Source: Pseudomonadota bacterium
GTDB lineage: Bacteria > Pseudomonadota > Alphaproteobacteria > Rhizobiales > Hyphomicrobiaceae
Direction: 5' to 3'
Length of the DNA stretch: 64,000 nucleotides
Assembly: GCA_023410905.1 (NCBI GenBank)
Contig: JAEYPL010000104.1
Span: forward strand, 1 to 64,000
Below, piece after piece: positions 54,449-63,232 of this stretch (position 1 is the first letter of the stretch; each line of letters opens with the position of its first letter). The position numbers were made by a program, and so were the translations under genes. Below the pieces are notes generated by a model, which was given only the letters and a program-made list of their open reading frames with translations, was not told the DNA's origin and made no database searches.

Positions 54449-55132
54449 ATGAAATACGTGATCGATCCGCCGCGTCAGGCGGCACTGCCCGTCCGTGGCT
54501 CGTCCGAACTGTTCCCCGTTCATCGCATCTACTGCATCGGCCGCAACTATGCCGAACACGCCCGCGAAATGGGTCATGATCCCAACAAGGAGCCACCTTT
54601 CTTCTTTCAGAAGAACCCGGACAACCTGCGTACGGACGGCAAGTTTCCCTACCCGCCCGGCACTTCAGATGTGCACTTCGAGATCGAGATGATCGTGGCG
54701 CTGAAGTCCGGCGGCCGCGACATCAAGACCGAGGATGCCATGTCGCACGTCTGGGGCTACGGCATCGGCCTCGACATGACGCGCCGCGATCTTCAGGGCG
54801 AAGCCAAGAAGTTGGGGCGTCCCTGGGAGATCGGCAAGGCCTTCGAGCACTCAGCGCCCGCAACGGCACTCATTCCCGCCTCCGAGATTGGGCATCCGAC
54901 GACGGGCGCCATCTGGCTCGACGTCAACGGCAAGCGCCGCCAGGCCGGCGATCTCAATCAGATGATCTGGGATATTCCCGGCCAGATTGCCTACATCTCG
55001 ACGCTGTTCGAGCTGAAAGCCGGCGATATCATCATGACGGGCACGCCATCGGGCGTCGGCGCCATCGTGAAGGGCGACAAGCTGCACGGGCACGTCGACG
55101 GCGTCGGCGATCTCCACGTCGAGGTCGTGTAG
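54449..55132 (+). CDS. Fumarylacetoacetate hydrolase-family protein
   Basis: A 227-residue enzyme of the FAH superfamily. The characteristic catalytic and metal region is [34 protein letters not shown] (metal-binding Glu-x-Glu), [14 protein letters not shown] and the terminal [14 protein letters not shown]. Members hydrolyse fumarylpyruvate, acylpyruvates or related C-C bonds in aromatic breakdown, or isomerise/decarboxylate. The subgroup (maleylpyruvate/fumarylpyruvate hydrolase-like) is inferred from length. ATG 54449 follows GGAA. Confidence 0.92.
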   Translation: MKYVIDPPRQAALPVRGSSELFPVHRIYCIGRNYAEHAREMGHDPNKEPPFFFQKNPDNLRTDGKFPYPPGTSDVHFEIEMIVALKSGGRDIKTEDAMSHVWGYGIGLDMTRRDLQGEAKKLGRPWEIGKAFEHSAPATALIPASEIGHPTTGAIWLDVNGKRRQAGDLNQMIWDIPGQIAYISTLFELKAGDIIMTGTPSGVGAIVKGDKLHGHVDGVGDLHVEVV

Positions 55133-55246
55133 GGGCCAAGCCTTTCCGAGCGGCTTCACCCGGCATTTCATCCTCCGGCGCGTACCTGCTACAAGGTACG
55201 CCAACTGAAAATCGCGCCCCTGCGTGCGCGCCGGAGGAACCTATTT

Positions 55247-56296
55247 ATGACAAGCCCGAACATCCCGAAAACCCAGCGCCGCGTCGTCCTCGCCAATCGC
55301 CCCGCGGGCGAGCCTTCAGGCCAGGATTTCCGGGTCGAGGAGGGGCCTGTGCCCGAGCCTGGTCCTGGCCAGATCCTCGTTCGGGCCATCTACCTTTCGC
55401 TCGACCCGTACATGCGCGGGCGGATGCGCGACGTGGTCTCCTACGCGCCGGTCGTGCAGATCGGCGAGGTCATGCCGGGCGGCATCGTCGGTGAGGTCGT
55501 GAAGTCCAACAATCCGGGCTACAAGGTCGGCGATATCGTCGAGGAACGCCTCGGCTGGCAGGAATACGGCGTCAGCAGCGGCACCGCGCGCAAGATCGAT
55601 CCGTCACTGGCGCCGATCTCGACCGCGAACGGCATTCTCGGCATGCCGGGGCTCACGGCCTACTTCGGCCTCTTCGAGGTCGGCCAGCCGAAACCCGGTG
55701 ACACGGTCGTCGTCTCGGCAGCCTCGGGCGCGGTCGGACAGGTGGTCGGCCAGCTTGCGAAACTCGCAGGCTGCCGCGCCGTTGGCATTGCCGGCGGCCC
55801 CAAGAAGTGCGCGTTCGTTACGAACGAACTCGGCTTCGATGCCTGCGTCGACTACAAGGCCGGCGGCGACCTCACTGCGGCGGTCAAAGCAGCCTGCCCC
55901 GATGGCGTGGACGTCTATTTCGACAATGTGGGCGGCGTAGTCACCGATGCGGTGGTCGCCAACATCAATTTCTGGGCACGCGTCGCCATCTGCGGCTCGA
56001 TCTCTCAGTACAATTCGGACGCCGTCGAAATGGGGCCGCGCACGCCGGGCTTCTTCGTCGGCCGTCGTGTAACGACACGCGGGTTCATCGTCTCGGATTT
56101 CCTGACGCGCTTCCCCTTCGCCATGAACCGCATGGGCAAGTGGGTGCGCGAAGGCAAGCTCAAGTACCGCGAGGACATCGTGGACGGCGGCATCGCCAAA
56201 GCTCCCGAGGCCTTTGTCGGGCTGCTCCGCGGCGACAATTTCGGCAAGCTCCAGGTCCGTGTCGGCGCCGAACCGGCAGGCTTACCGAAAGCCTGA
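55247..56296 (+). CDS. NADP-dependent MDR-family oxidoreductase (CurA/LTB4DH-like)
   Basis: A 349-residue zinc-free medium-chain reductase. RAIYLSLDPYMRGRM is the group mark, followed by GIVGEVVKSNNPGYKVGD, MPGLTAYFGLFEVGQPKPGDTVVVSAASGAVGQVVGQLAKLAGCR (nucleotide fold), DVYFDNVGGVVTDAV and CGSISQYN. Members reduce alpha,beta-unsaturated ketones, such as curcumin, prostaglandins or leukotriene derivatives, with NADPH. No zinc-site Cys/His of true alcohol dehydrogenases is present. Single gene, likely monocistronic. Confidence 0.95.
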   Translation: MTSPNIPKTQRRVVLANRPAGEPSGQDFRVEEGPVPEPGPGQILVRAIYLSLDPYMRGRMRDVVSYAPVVQIGEVMPGGIVGEVVKSNNPGYKVGDIVEERLGWQEYGVSSGTARKIDPSLAPISTANGILGMPGLTAYFGLFEVGQPKPGDTVVVSAASGAVGQVVGQLAKLAGCRAVGIAGGPKKCAFVTNELGFDACVDYKAGGDLTAAVKAACPDGVDVYFDNVGGVVTDAVVANINFWARVAICGSISQYNSDAVEMGPRTPGFFVGRRVTTRGFIVSDFLTRFPFAMNRMGKWVREGKLKYREDIVDGGIAKAPEAFVGLLRGDNFGKLQVRVGAEPAGLPKA

Positions 56297-56326
56297 AGAG
56301 GAATAGCGAGCGAGGGGGATAGCGGC

Positions 56327-57268
56327 ATGAATGCTCGACGAATGCCTGAAATCCTCGCGATCGGCGAGCCCATGGTGGAGTTCAACCAATCGGGCGGACC
56401 GGGCTCGCTCAACTACCTGCAGGGCTTCGGCGGCGACACTTCGAACTTCTCCATCGCCGCCGCACGCCAGGGCGCGAAAGTCGCCTATTTCACGCGCCTC
56501 GGCGATGACATTTACGGCCAGATGCTGCGCGATCTGTGGGCGCGCGAGGGCGTGGACGCGAGCACCGTAGAGAGCGATCAGGATGCCCCCACGGGCATCT
56601 ACTTCGTCACGCATGGCGAGAATGGCCATCAGTTCTCGTTCTTTCGCACGGGCTCCGCGGCAAGCCGCATGCATCCCGCGCATCTGCCGCTCGCCGTCAT
56701 ACGCGGCGCCCGCGTGCTGCATCTCTCAGGGATTTCCTTCGCCATTTCGGCCAGTGCCGCCGACACCTGTTACGCCGCGATCGACGCGGCGCGCGCGGCC
56801 GGCGTCTTGGTTTCGTTCGACACGAACCTGCGCCTGAGACTGTGGTCCAAGGACCGGGCACGCGCCGTCATGACCGACGTCATCGGCCTCGCCGATATCT
56901 GCTTGCCGAGCTACGATGACATCGTGGTCATCACCGGGCTCACCGATCCCGACGCGCTGGTCGATTACTGCCTCGATCGTGGCGCGCGCACGGTGGCGCT
57001 GAAACTCGGCGCGGACGGCGCGCTCGTTGCCGATCGCGATCGGCGGTTCCGTTTTCAGCCGCATCCCTGCAACCCGGTGGACGCCACCGGAGCGGGCGAT
57101 ACATTCGGCGGGGCTTTCGTTGCTCGCCTGCTCGCTGGCGATGATCTCGCGGCAGCAGGCCTCCACGCGACGGTCGCCGCAGCCCTCTCGACGGAAGGTT
57201 TCGGGGCCGTCGAACCGATCCCGACGGCGGATATCGTGCGGCGCGTTATGATGGGAGCTTCAACATGA
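56327..57268 (+). CDS. kdgK: 2-keto-3-deoxygluconate kinase (PfkB family)
   Basis: A 313-residue ribokinase-like sugar kinase. The N-terminus is ILAIGEPMVEFNQ, then GFGGDTSNFSIAAARQGAKVAYFTRLGDD (sugar site). The anion-hole motif is NPVDATGAGDTFGGAFVARLL. It adjoins KDPG aldolase, overlapping by four bases, so it almost surely phosphorylates 2-keto-3-deoxygluconate, making 2-keto-3-deoxy-6-phosphogluconate. ATG 56327 is used; MPEILAIGE five codons later is the alternative. Cytoplasmic. Confidence 0.92.
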   Translation: MNARRMPEILAIGEPMVEFNQSGGPGSLNYLQGFGGDTSNFSIAAARQGAKVAYFTRLGDDIYGQMLRDLWAREGVDASTVESDQDAPTGIYFVTHGENGHQFSFFRTGSAASRMHPAHLPLAVIRGARVLHLSGISFAISASAADTCYAAIDAARAAGVLVSFDTNLRLRLWSKDRARAVMTDVIGLADICLPSYDDIVVITGLTDPDALVDYCLDRGARTVALKLGADGALVADRDRRFRFQPHPCNPVDATGAGDTFGGAFVARLLAGDDLAAAGLHATVAAALSTEGFGAVEPIPTADIVRRVMMGAST

Positions 57269-57909
57269 CGGCACTCACGGCTAACGCTCCCGGCTGGCGC
57301 GAGCAGGCGATCATTCCAGTTCTCACGGTGCGCAAGGCGGCCAATGCGGCGCGGACGGCGGCGGCACTCGCCGATGCCGGCCTCAAGTTCGTCGAGGTGA
57401 CACTGCGCACGCCGGAGTCGCTCGCCGCGATCCGCGTCATGGCCGCCGCCGACAGTGGCGCCATCATCGGTGCCGGCAGCATACGCTCGCCTCGTGACAT
57501 CGACGACGCCGTGGCGGCAGGCGCCAAGTTTCTCGTATCGCCCGGACAGACCGATGCAATCCTCAAGGCAGGTCTCGCGGCACCCGTACCTTTCATTCCG
57601 GCAGCCGCCACGCCCGCCGAGATGATGCGTGCGATGGAAGCAGGCTTTCCGGTGGTGAAGTTCTTTCCGGCCGAGGCCTCGGGCGGCATCAAGGCGCTCA
57701 GCGCAATTCTGGCGCCGCTCCATGATCTCGCCGTCATGCCGACGGGCGGCATAACGCCCGCGAATGCGCTCGATTATCTGAAAATACCGAACGTTGTTGC
57801 TGTTGGCGGTTCCTGGATGGTCAAGCCTGACGACATCGATTCCGGGCGCTACGATGAGATCGCCGCACTCGCGCGCGCCGCTGCGGCGCTCGGCCAGCAG
57901 CGCAGCTGA
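57265..57909 (+). CDS. eda: 2-keto-3-deoxy-6-phosphogluconate aldolase
   Basis: A 214-residue class I aldolase of the Entner-Doudoroff pathway, splitting KDPG to pyruvate and glyceraldehyde-3-phosphate. The active Lys132 lies in VVKFFPAEASGGIKAL, with Glu44 in FVEVTLRTPES. IIGAGSIRSP, FLVSPGQTDAILKAG and PTGGITPANALDYL complete the barrel. The ATGA overlap with kdgK means coupled translation. It completes hexonate or hexuronate breakdown. Confidence 0.95.
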   Translation: MTALTANAPGWREQAIIPVLTVRKAANAARTAAALADAGLKFVEVTLRTPESLAAIRVMAAADSGAIIGAGSIRSPRDIDDAVAAGAKFLVSPGQTDAILKAGLAAPVPFIPAAATPAEMMRAMEAGFPVVKFFPAEASGGIKALSAILAPLHDLAVMPTGGITPANALDYLKIPNVVAVGGSWMVKPDDIDSGRYDEIAALARAAAALGQQRS

Positions 57910-58070
57910 TCGCGCCCACGGCAGCCATTGATCCATCGCAAGGCAGCGGGCGCGCCGACTATCTATCCGTGATGCGTCGCGTGGGCGCGCATCGCGTCGT
58001 CCCGTGCGCCGTCACGCGGCCCTCGGGGCTCGACGATCAGCGCATTGCTGGCATCTACCTGGGAGCCCGA

Positions 58071-60824
58071 ATGCCGGACCGAAATGATCCTGCTTTGCCC
58101 GACAAGCCTTGGCATGCCCTGCCCGCCGAAGCAGCCGTCACCGACCTCGCAAGCACCCGCGACGGTCTGACCACCGCCGAGGCCGCGGCGCGCCTCGCAC
58201 GGCACGGTCCGAATGCTTTGCCAGCCGGAGCAGGAAAGTCGCTGCTGAAACGCTTTCTGCTGCAATTCGACAATCTGCTGATCTACGTCATGATCGCCGG
58301 TGCGGCGATCACGCTGATGCTCGGTCACTATGTGGACACGGGCGTCATCCTCGCCGTGATCATCATCAATGCCATCATTGGCGTGATCCAGGAGAACAAG
58401 GCCGAATCCGCACTCGATGCCATCCGCGACATGATCAGCCCGCGCGCGTCCGTGCTGCGCGAAGGCCATCGCGTGACGATCGACGCCGCAAATCTCGTAC
58501 CGGGCGACATTCTGCTGCTGGAAGCCGGCGATCGCGTCACGGCCGACACGCGCTTGATCAAGGCGCGCAACCTGCGCATCGATGAAGCCATCCTCACAGG
58601 CGAATCCGTCGCCGTGGACAAGAGCATCGATCCTGCTGCGGAGGCCGCAGCGCTCGGCGACCGCCGGTCCATGGCGTACTCGGGCACGCTCGTCGCTGCC
58701 GGTCAGGGCGCGGGTGTCGTGGTCGCGACGGGGCCGCATTCCGAGATCGGCCGCATCAGCGCACTGCTGAGCCGCGTCGAGCAGCTCGAGACGCCGCTCA
58801 TCCGGCAGATGAACGAATTCGCCCGCCAGCTCACCGTGGCCATTCTGGTGCTCTGCGCGTTGACGTTCGTGTTCGCCGTGTACGTGCGCGACTACCCGAT
58901 GGATCTCGCGTTCCTCGCCGTGGTGAGCATGGCCGTCGGTGCCGTGCCGGAAGGACTGCCGGCCGTAATGACGATCACGCTGGCGATTGGCGTCCAGCGC
59001 ATGGCGGCGCGGAACGCCATCATCCGCCATCTGCCCGCCGTCGAGACACTAGGCTCGGTCTCGACCATCTGCTCCGACAAAACGGGCACACTTACGCGCA
59101 ATGAGATGACCGTGACGCGTGTCGTGCTCGCGGACCGCGCCTATGATGTCGGCGGCGTCGGATATGCGCCCAAGGGCGGTTTCAGCCTCGCCGCCCACGA
59201 GACGGACCCCGCGACCGACAGCGCGCTCATGAGCGCCGCGCGCACCGCCATCCTCTGCAACGACGCCGCAATGCGTGAGCGCGACGGCCAGTGGTCCGTC
59301 GATGGAGATCCCATGGAAGGCGCACTCATGGCTTTCGGCCTCAAGGCCGGCTACGAGCGCGATGCTCTCGCGAAGTCACTGCCGCGGCTCGACGAAATCC
59401 CCTTCGATGCTGCCCATCGCTACATGGCGACGCTGCACCACAGTCACGACGGCGGCGTGTTCGCCTGCATCAAGGGTGCGCCGGAGCGCGTGCTCGACAT
59501 GTGTCGCGCCCAGGCGACACGCGACGGCGAAGCGCCGTTGAACAAAGCCTACTGGCTCGCGGCCATCGACGATCTTGCGAAGAACGGCCAGCGTGTCCTC
59601 GCGCTCGCCTCGCTCGACTTGGGCCCCGACAAGCGCACGCTCGACTTCGCCGACGTGGAGCAGGGATTGCGCCTCGACGGCCTTGTCGGGCTCATCGATC
59701 CGCCGCGTCCCGAAGCGATCGCGGCCGTTGCCGAATGCCGCAGCGCGGGCATCAGGGTCAAGATGATCACGGGCGATCACGCGGCGACGGCCGGTGCCAT
59801 TGCCGACCAGCTAGGTCTTGCCACGCACGCCCACGCGAAAGTCGTCACCGGGCGCGATCTCGACGATGTCGCGACCGCCGACCTTCCGGCATTGGCATCC
59901 GAGACGAGCGTGTTCGCGCGCACGAGCCCCGAGCACAAGCTCCGCCTCGTCGAGGCGCTGCAGGCGGATCGCGACGTCATTGCGATGACTGGAGACGGCG
60001 TCAACGACGCGCCGGCGCTGAAGCGCGCCGACGTCGGCGTGGCCATGGGTCGAAGCGGCACCGAGGCGGCGAAGGAAGCCGCCGACATGGTGCTCGCCGA
60101 TGACAACTTCGCTTCGATCGTTGCTGCTGTCCGCGAAGGACGCACGGTCTATGACAACCTCACAAAGGTCATCGGCTGGACGCTGCCGACCAACGGCGGC
60201 GAGTTCCTCATCGTATTGGTCGCCATCATCTTCGGCATCACGCTGCCCATGACGCCGGCGCAGATCCTGTGGATCAACATGGTCACGACCGTCGGCCTCG
60301 GGCTCGTGCTCGCCTTCGAGCCGGCCGAGCCCGACATCATGAAGCGGCCGCCCCGCGCGTCCGATGCACCGATCCTGTCACCGTTCCTGTTGTGGCGCGT
60401 TGCTTTCGTATCGGTGCTCTTCGCACTCGGCGCGCTCGGCATCTTTGCCTGGGCCAACGCCCGCGGTCTCAGCATCGAGACGGCCCGGACGATGGTGGTC
60501 AACACGGTCGTGGTGCTGGAACTTTTTTACCTGTTCTCGGTCAGGTACCTGTATGGGGCCTCGTTCACCTTGCGCGGGATCCTCGGAACCCCGGCCGTGC
60601 TGACCGGCATCGCCGTCATCGTCGGCTTGCAGATGGCCTTCACATACCTACCTGCGATGCAGTACCTGTTCCAGACCACCGACATCGGCTTTCTCGAAGG
60701 TGCAGTCATCATAGGCACGGGCATTGCCCTGTTCGTGATACTCGAGATTGAGAAACATGTCGGCCGGGCGCTCTTTCCAACGCTCAGACCCGGGGCCGCG
60801 AGACTGGAAGCTCGCACCGCCTGA
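58071..60824 (+). CDS. P2-type cation-transporting ATPase
   Basis: A 917-residue P-type pump. N-terminal LTTAEAAARLARHGPNALP is the cation-ATPase N domain. The A domain has ILTGESVAVDKS; M4 has PEGLPAVMTITLAIG; the phosphorylation site is CSDKTGTLTRNEM; the hinge is MTGDGVNDAPALKRADVGVAMG. M5 keeps an Asn and Glu (TNGGEF), and M6 reads LWINMVTTVGLGL, with Thr where SERCA has Asp800. It may thus pump calcium, another divalent ion or a monovalent cation. ATG 58071 follows GGGAG; the open frame extends 34 codons upstream. It lies before a universal stress gene. Confidence 0.9.
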   Translation: MPDRNDPALPDKPWHALPAEAAVTDLASTRDGLTTAEAAARLARHGPNALPAGAGKSLLKRFLLQFDNLLIYVMIAGAAITLMLGHYVDTGVILAVIIINAIIGVIQENKAESALDAIRDMISPRASVLREGHRVTIDAANLVPGDILLLEAGDRVTADTRLIKARNLRIDEAILTGESVAVDKSIDPAAEAAALGDRRSMAYSGTLVAAGQGAGVVVATGPHSEIGRISALLSRVEQLETPLIRQMNEFARQLTVAILVLCALTFVFAVYVRDYPMDLAFLAVVSMAVGAVPEGLPAVMTITLAIGVQRMAARNAIIRHLPAVETLGSVSTICSDKTGTLTRNEMTVTRVVLADRAYDVGGVGYAPKGGFSLAAHETDPATDSALMSAARTAILCNDAAMRERDGQWSVDGDPMEGALMAFGLKAGYERDALAKSLPRLDEIPFDAAHRYMATLHHSHDGGVFACIKGAPERVLDMCRAQATRDGEAPLNKAYWLAAIDDLAKNGQRVLALASLDLGPDKRTLDFADVEQGLRLDGLVGLIDPPRPEAIAAVAECRSAGIRVKMITGDHAATAGAIADQLGLATHAHAKVVTGRDLDDVATADLPALASETSVFARTSPEHKLRLVEALQADRDVIAMTGDGVNDAPALKRADVGVAMGRSGTEAAKEAADMVLADDNFASIVAAVREGRTVYDNLTKVIGWTLPTNGGEFLIVLVAIIFGITLPMTPAQILWINMVTTVGLGLVLAFEPAEPDIMKRPPRASDAPILSPFLLWRVAFVSVLFALGALGIFAWANARGLSIETARTMVVNTVVVLELFYLFSVRYLYGASFTLRGILGTPAVLTGIAVIVGLQMAFTYLPAMQYLFQTTDIGFLEGAVIIGTGIALFVILEIEKHVGRALFPTLRPGAARLEARTA

Positions 60825-60883
60825 GCCGCGCTCCATCCCGGAGCCAACAGTGACGAACACAGTAGAAAGAAGGGATCACGATC

Positions 60884-61729
60884 ATGGCTTATAAATCCAT
60901 CCTGGTGCACCTCAATAACGAGGGCCGCGTGGCGCGCCTGATGAGCGCGGCGATGCAGCTTGCACTCCCCTCGAACTCTCATGTCACCGGGCTCTTCGTC
61001 GTCCCGGCCGCGCCGGCGAAGTCTCCGCTCTTTCCCATGATCTCGGGTAGTGCCATCGCGAGCGCGATTGATGGGTACCGCAAGAGCGGCGATAACATCC
61101 GCACCGCCTTCGACCAGGCGACAAGCGGTCAGCCCGTCGTCGGCGAGTTCCGTATCCATCAGGCAAAGCGCCCGGGTTATGTCGAGGCCGTGCTCGACCA
61201 CGCCCGCCCGTCAGACATCGTCGTCGCGGCCCAGAAGGAAAGCGACTGGGACTACGCCGACATGTTCGATGTGCCGGATTGGCTGGCCATGGATAGCGGC
61301 CGTCCGGTGCTCATCGTTCCCAAGGCCGGCGAACTCAACTCGATCGGCGAGCGCGTCGTCGTTGCATGGAACAACAGCCGCGAGTCATCGCGCGCCGTAT
61401 TCGATGCTCTGCCGCTGCTGGCCAAAGCAAGTGAAGTGACCGTCCTCTCCGTCGAAGAAACGGCGAAACCCGAAGTCACGAACGATATCGCTGGTGCCGA
61501 GATCGGCGCGACGCTCGCCCGCCATGGGGTCAAGGTCAATGTGCAGCAGGTCAAGCCGAGCGCACGCGGCGATGCCAGCGTGGAGCTGCTGTCGCAGGTC
61601 GCGGCGCACCGCGCCGACCTCCTGGTGATGGGCTGCTTCGGCCGCTCGCGCCTCCGGGAGTTCGTGCTCGGCGGCGCCTCGCGCCATGTTCTGCAGAACG
61701 CCACGGTGCCGGTGCTGATGTCGCATTGA
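60884..61729 (+). CDS. Universal stress protein with two UspA domains
   Basis: A 281-residue tandem UspA protein. Domain 1 (about 1-145) begins YKSILVHLNNEGRVARLM. Domain 2 (about 150-281) begins RVVVAWNNSRESSRAVFDALPLL and ends LLVMGCFGRSRLREFVLGGASRHVLQNATVPVLMSH, with the ATP-binding G-x-x-G-R-S-R-x-R-E-x-x-x-G-x-x-x-x-x-V pattern. The first domain lacks this pattern and may not bind ATP. It is 59 bases after the P-type ATPase gene; such pairing is common. AGAAGGGATC is its ribosome site. Confidence 0.93.
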   Translation: MAYKSILVHLNNEGRVARLMSAAMQLALPSNSHVTGLFVVPAAPAKSPLFPMISGSAIASAIDGYRKSGDNIRTAFDQATSGQPVVGEFRIHQAKRPGYVEAVLDHARPSDIVVAAQKESDWDYADMFDVPDWLAMDSGRPVLIVPKAGELNSIGERVVVAWNNSRESSRAVFDALPLLAKASEVTVLSVEETAKPEVTNDIAGAEIGATLARHGVKVNVQQVKPSARGDASVELLSQVAAHRADLLVMGCFGRSRLREFVLGGASRHVLQNATVPVLMSH

Positions 61730-61771
61730 TCATTCTGCCGCGCGAAACCGCGCGAGGGCAGTGAACAACGA

Positions 61772-61797
61772 GGACGGGCCACGTGCCCGTCCTTTTT
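61772..61797 (+). terminator. Rho-independent terminator after the universal stress gene
   Basis: GGACGGGC (61772-61779) pairs with GCCCGTCC (61785-61792) around CACGT and is followed by TTTTT. It isolates the ATPase-Usp unit from the P450 gene. Confidence 0.85.
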
Positions 61798-61910
61798 GCA
61801 TTCCGAACTCAATGCTTCCCGACTTTTTGATACTGGTACTGAGCACCGCCATTTGCCATGATGCTTCCCAAAATCGGCCGGAACGGCCAGGGGTGAATGG
61901 GAGCATCCAG

Positions 61911-63098
61911 ATGAGCGAGCGGCCACCGGTCACCGACTGGCTGACGGATTGGGATCATCTCGCGCCTCAATGGGTCGATGACCCGTTCCCCATCTGGGCC
62001 GAGATCCGCAGTTCCAAATGTCCGATCGCCCACACGGAGCGCTATCGCGGCGCCTATCTGCCGACGCGCTACGCCGACATCCGCGAGATTGCCTACGACC
62101 CCGAGCACTTCTCGTCGCGCCAGGTTGTCATCCGCGACAACCAGCCCGTCGCCGGCGGCGGCGCACCGCCAATCACATCCGATCCGCCGAAGCATCGGGC
62201 GGCGCGTATGGTGCTGCTGCCCCCGTTCACACCGCAGGCCATCGAGAAGCTCACGCCCAAGGCGCGCGTCATCTGCAACGATCTGATCGACGCTTTCGCC
62301 GAGAAGCGCGGCTTCGATGCCGCCGTCGAGTATGCCCAGCATATTCCCGTGCGCGTCATCGCCGCCATGCTGGGTATCCCCGAGAGCGATGGCGATCGCT
62401 TCCGCAAGTGGATCCACGAGATCCTGGAGCTCGGCACCACCGACGATGCCATTCTCCAGCGCGGCCTGAACGAGATCACGGAGTATTTCGCCGGCCACAT
62501 GGCAGCGCGGCAGAACGCGCCGGGCGACGATCTGATCAGCTATCTCATGCGCGCCCGATATCCTGACGGCGAACCCTTCAAGCCGAACCACGTGCTTGGC
62601 AGCCTGCGCCTGCTCCTGGTTGCCGGCATCGACACGACCTGGAGTGGCATCGGCGCTTCGATCTGGCACCTCGCGCGCACGCCGGCCGACCGCGAGCGGC
62701 TCGTGCGCGAGCCGGAGCTCATCCCGACGGCAATCGAGGAGTTCCTGCGCGCCTACGCCCCTGTCACGATGGCGCGCCTCGTCGCCAAGGAAACAACCAT
62801 CAACGGCTGCACGTTTTCCGAAGGCCAGATGGTGCTGCTGCCCTTCCCGGCGGCCAACCGGGACCCGGAAGCGTTTCCCGATGCGGACAAGGTCATTATC
62901 GACCGCCAGGAGAACCGCCACGCAGCCTTCGGCCTCGGCATTCACCGATGCGTCGGTTCGAATCTCGCGCGCATGGAGATGACGGTCGCTATCGAAGAGC
63001 TGCTGCGCCGCTGCCCTGAGTTCCACCTTGCGGGAGACGTGACCTGGTCGCACGGCGCGGTCCGCGGCCCACGCCAGCTCCCGCTTCTCATTTCCTGA
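61911..63098 (+). CDS. Cytochrome P450
   Basis: A 395-residue soluble P450 monooxygenase. The I-helix has LLLVAGIDTTWSGIG (AGxDTT), the ExxR is in AIEEFLR, and the heme-ligand loop is AAFGLGIHRCVGSNLARME with the thiolate Cys. Overall length and composition fit bacterial CYP (CYP101/CYP111-like) families. It needs ferredoxin and ferredoxin reductase partners; none is seen near. The start at 61911 follows GGGAG; the longer frame to 61761 crosses the terminator region. Substrate unknown. Confidence 0.95.
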   Translation: MSERPPVTDWLTDWDHLAPQWVDDPFPIWAEIRSSKCPIAHTERYRGAYLPTRYADIREIAYDPEHFSSRQVVIRDNQPVAGGGAPPITSDPPKHRAARMVLLPPFTPQAIEKLTPKARVICNDLIDAFAEKRGFDAAVEYAQHIPVRVIAAMLGIPESDGDRFRKWIHEILELGTTDDAILQRGLNEITEYFAGHMAARQNAPGDDLISYLMRARYPDGEPFKPNHVLGSLRLLLVAGIDTTWSGIGASIWHLARTPADRERLVREPELIPTAIEEFLRAYAPVTMARLVAKETTINGCTFSEGQMVLLPFPAANRDPEAFPDADKVIIDRQENRHAAFGLGIHRCVGSNLARMEMTVAIEELLRRCPEFHLAGDVTWSHGAVRGPRQLPLLIS

Positions 63099-63232
63099 GT
63101 TCTCCAGCGCACGGACGAAGGCGACCGCCGCGACGGGGTGGCGCAAGTCGCGCATCCGGCTTGAAGATGGCTGTCTGAAATGGTTCAAGGAACGCAGCAA
63201 TAAGCATCACTGGAGCGGGACGGAAACGGGGC

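Noticed and set aside
62966..62976. GGTTCGAATCT resembling a tRNA T-loop
   Set aside because: It lies in the conserved P450 heme region (GSNLAR) and no acceptor or anticodon stem can be built around it.
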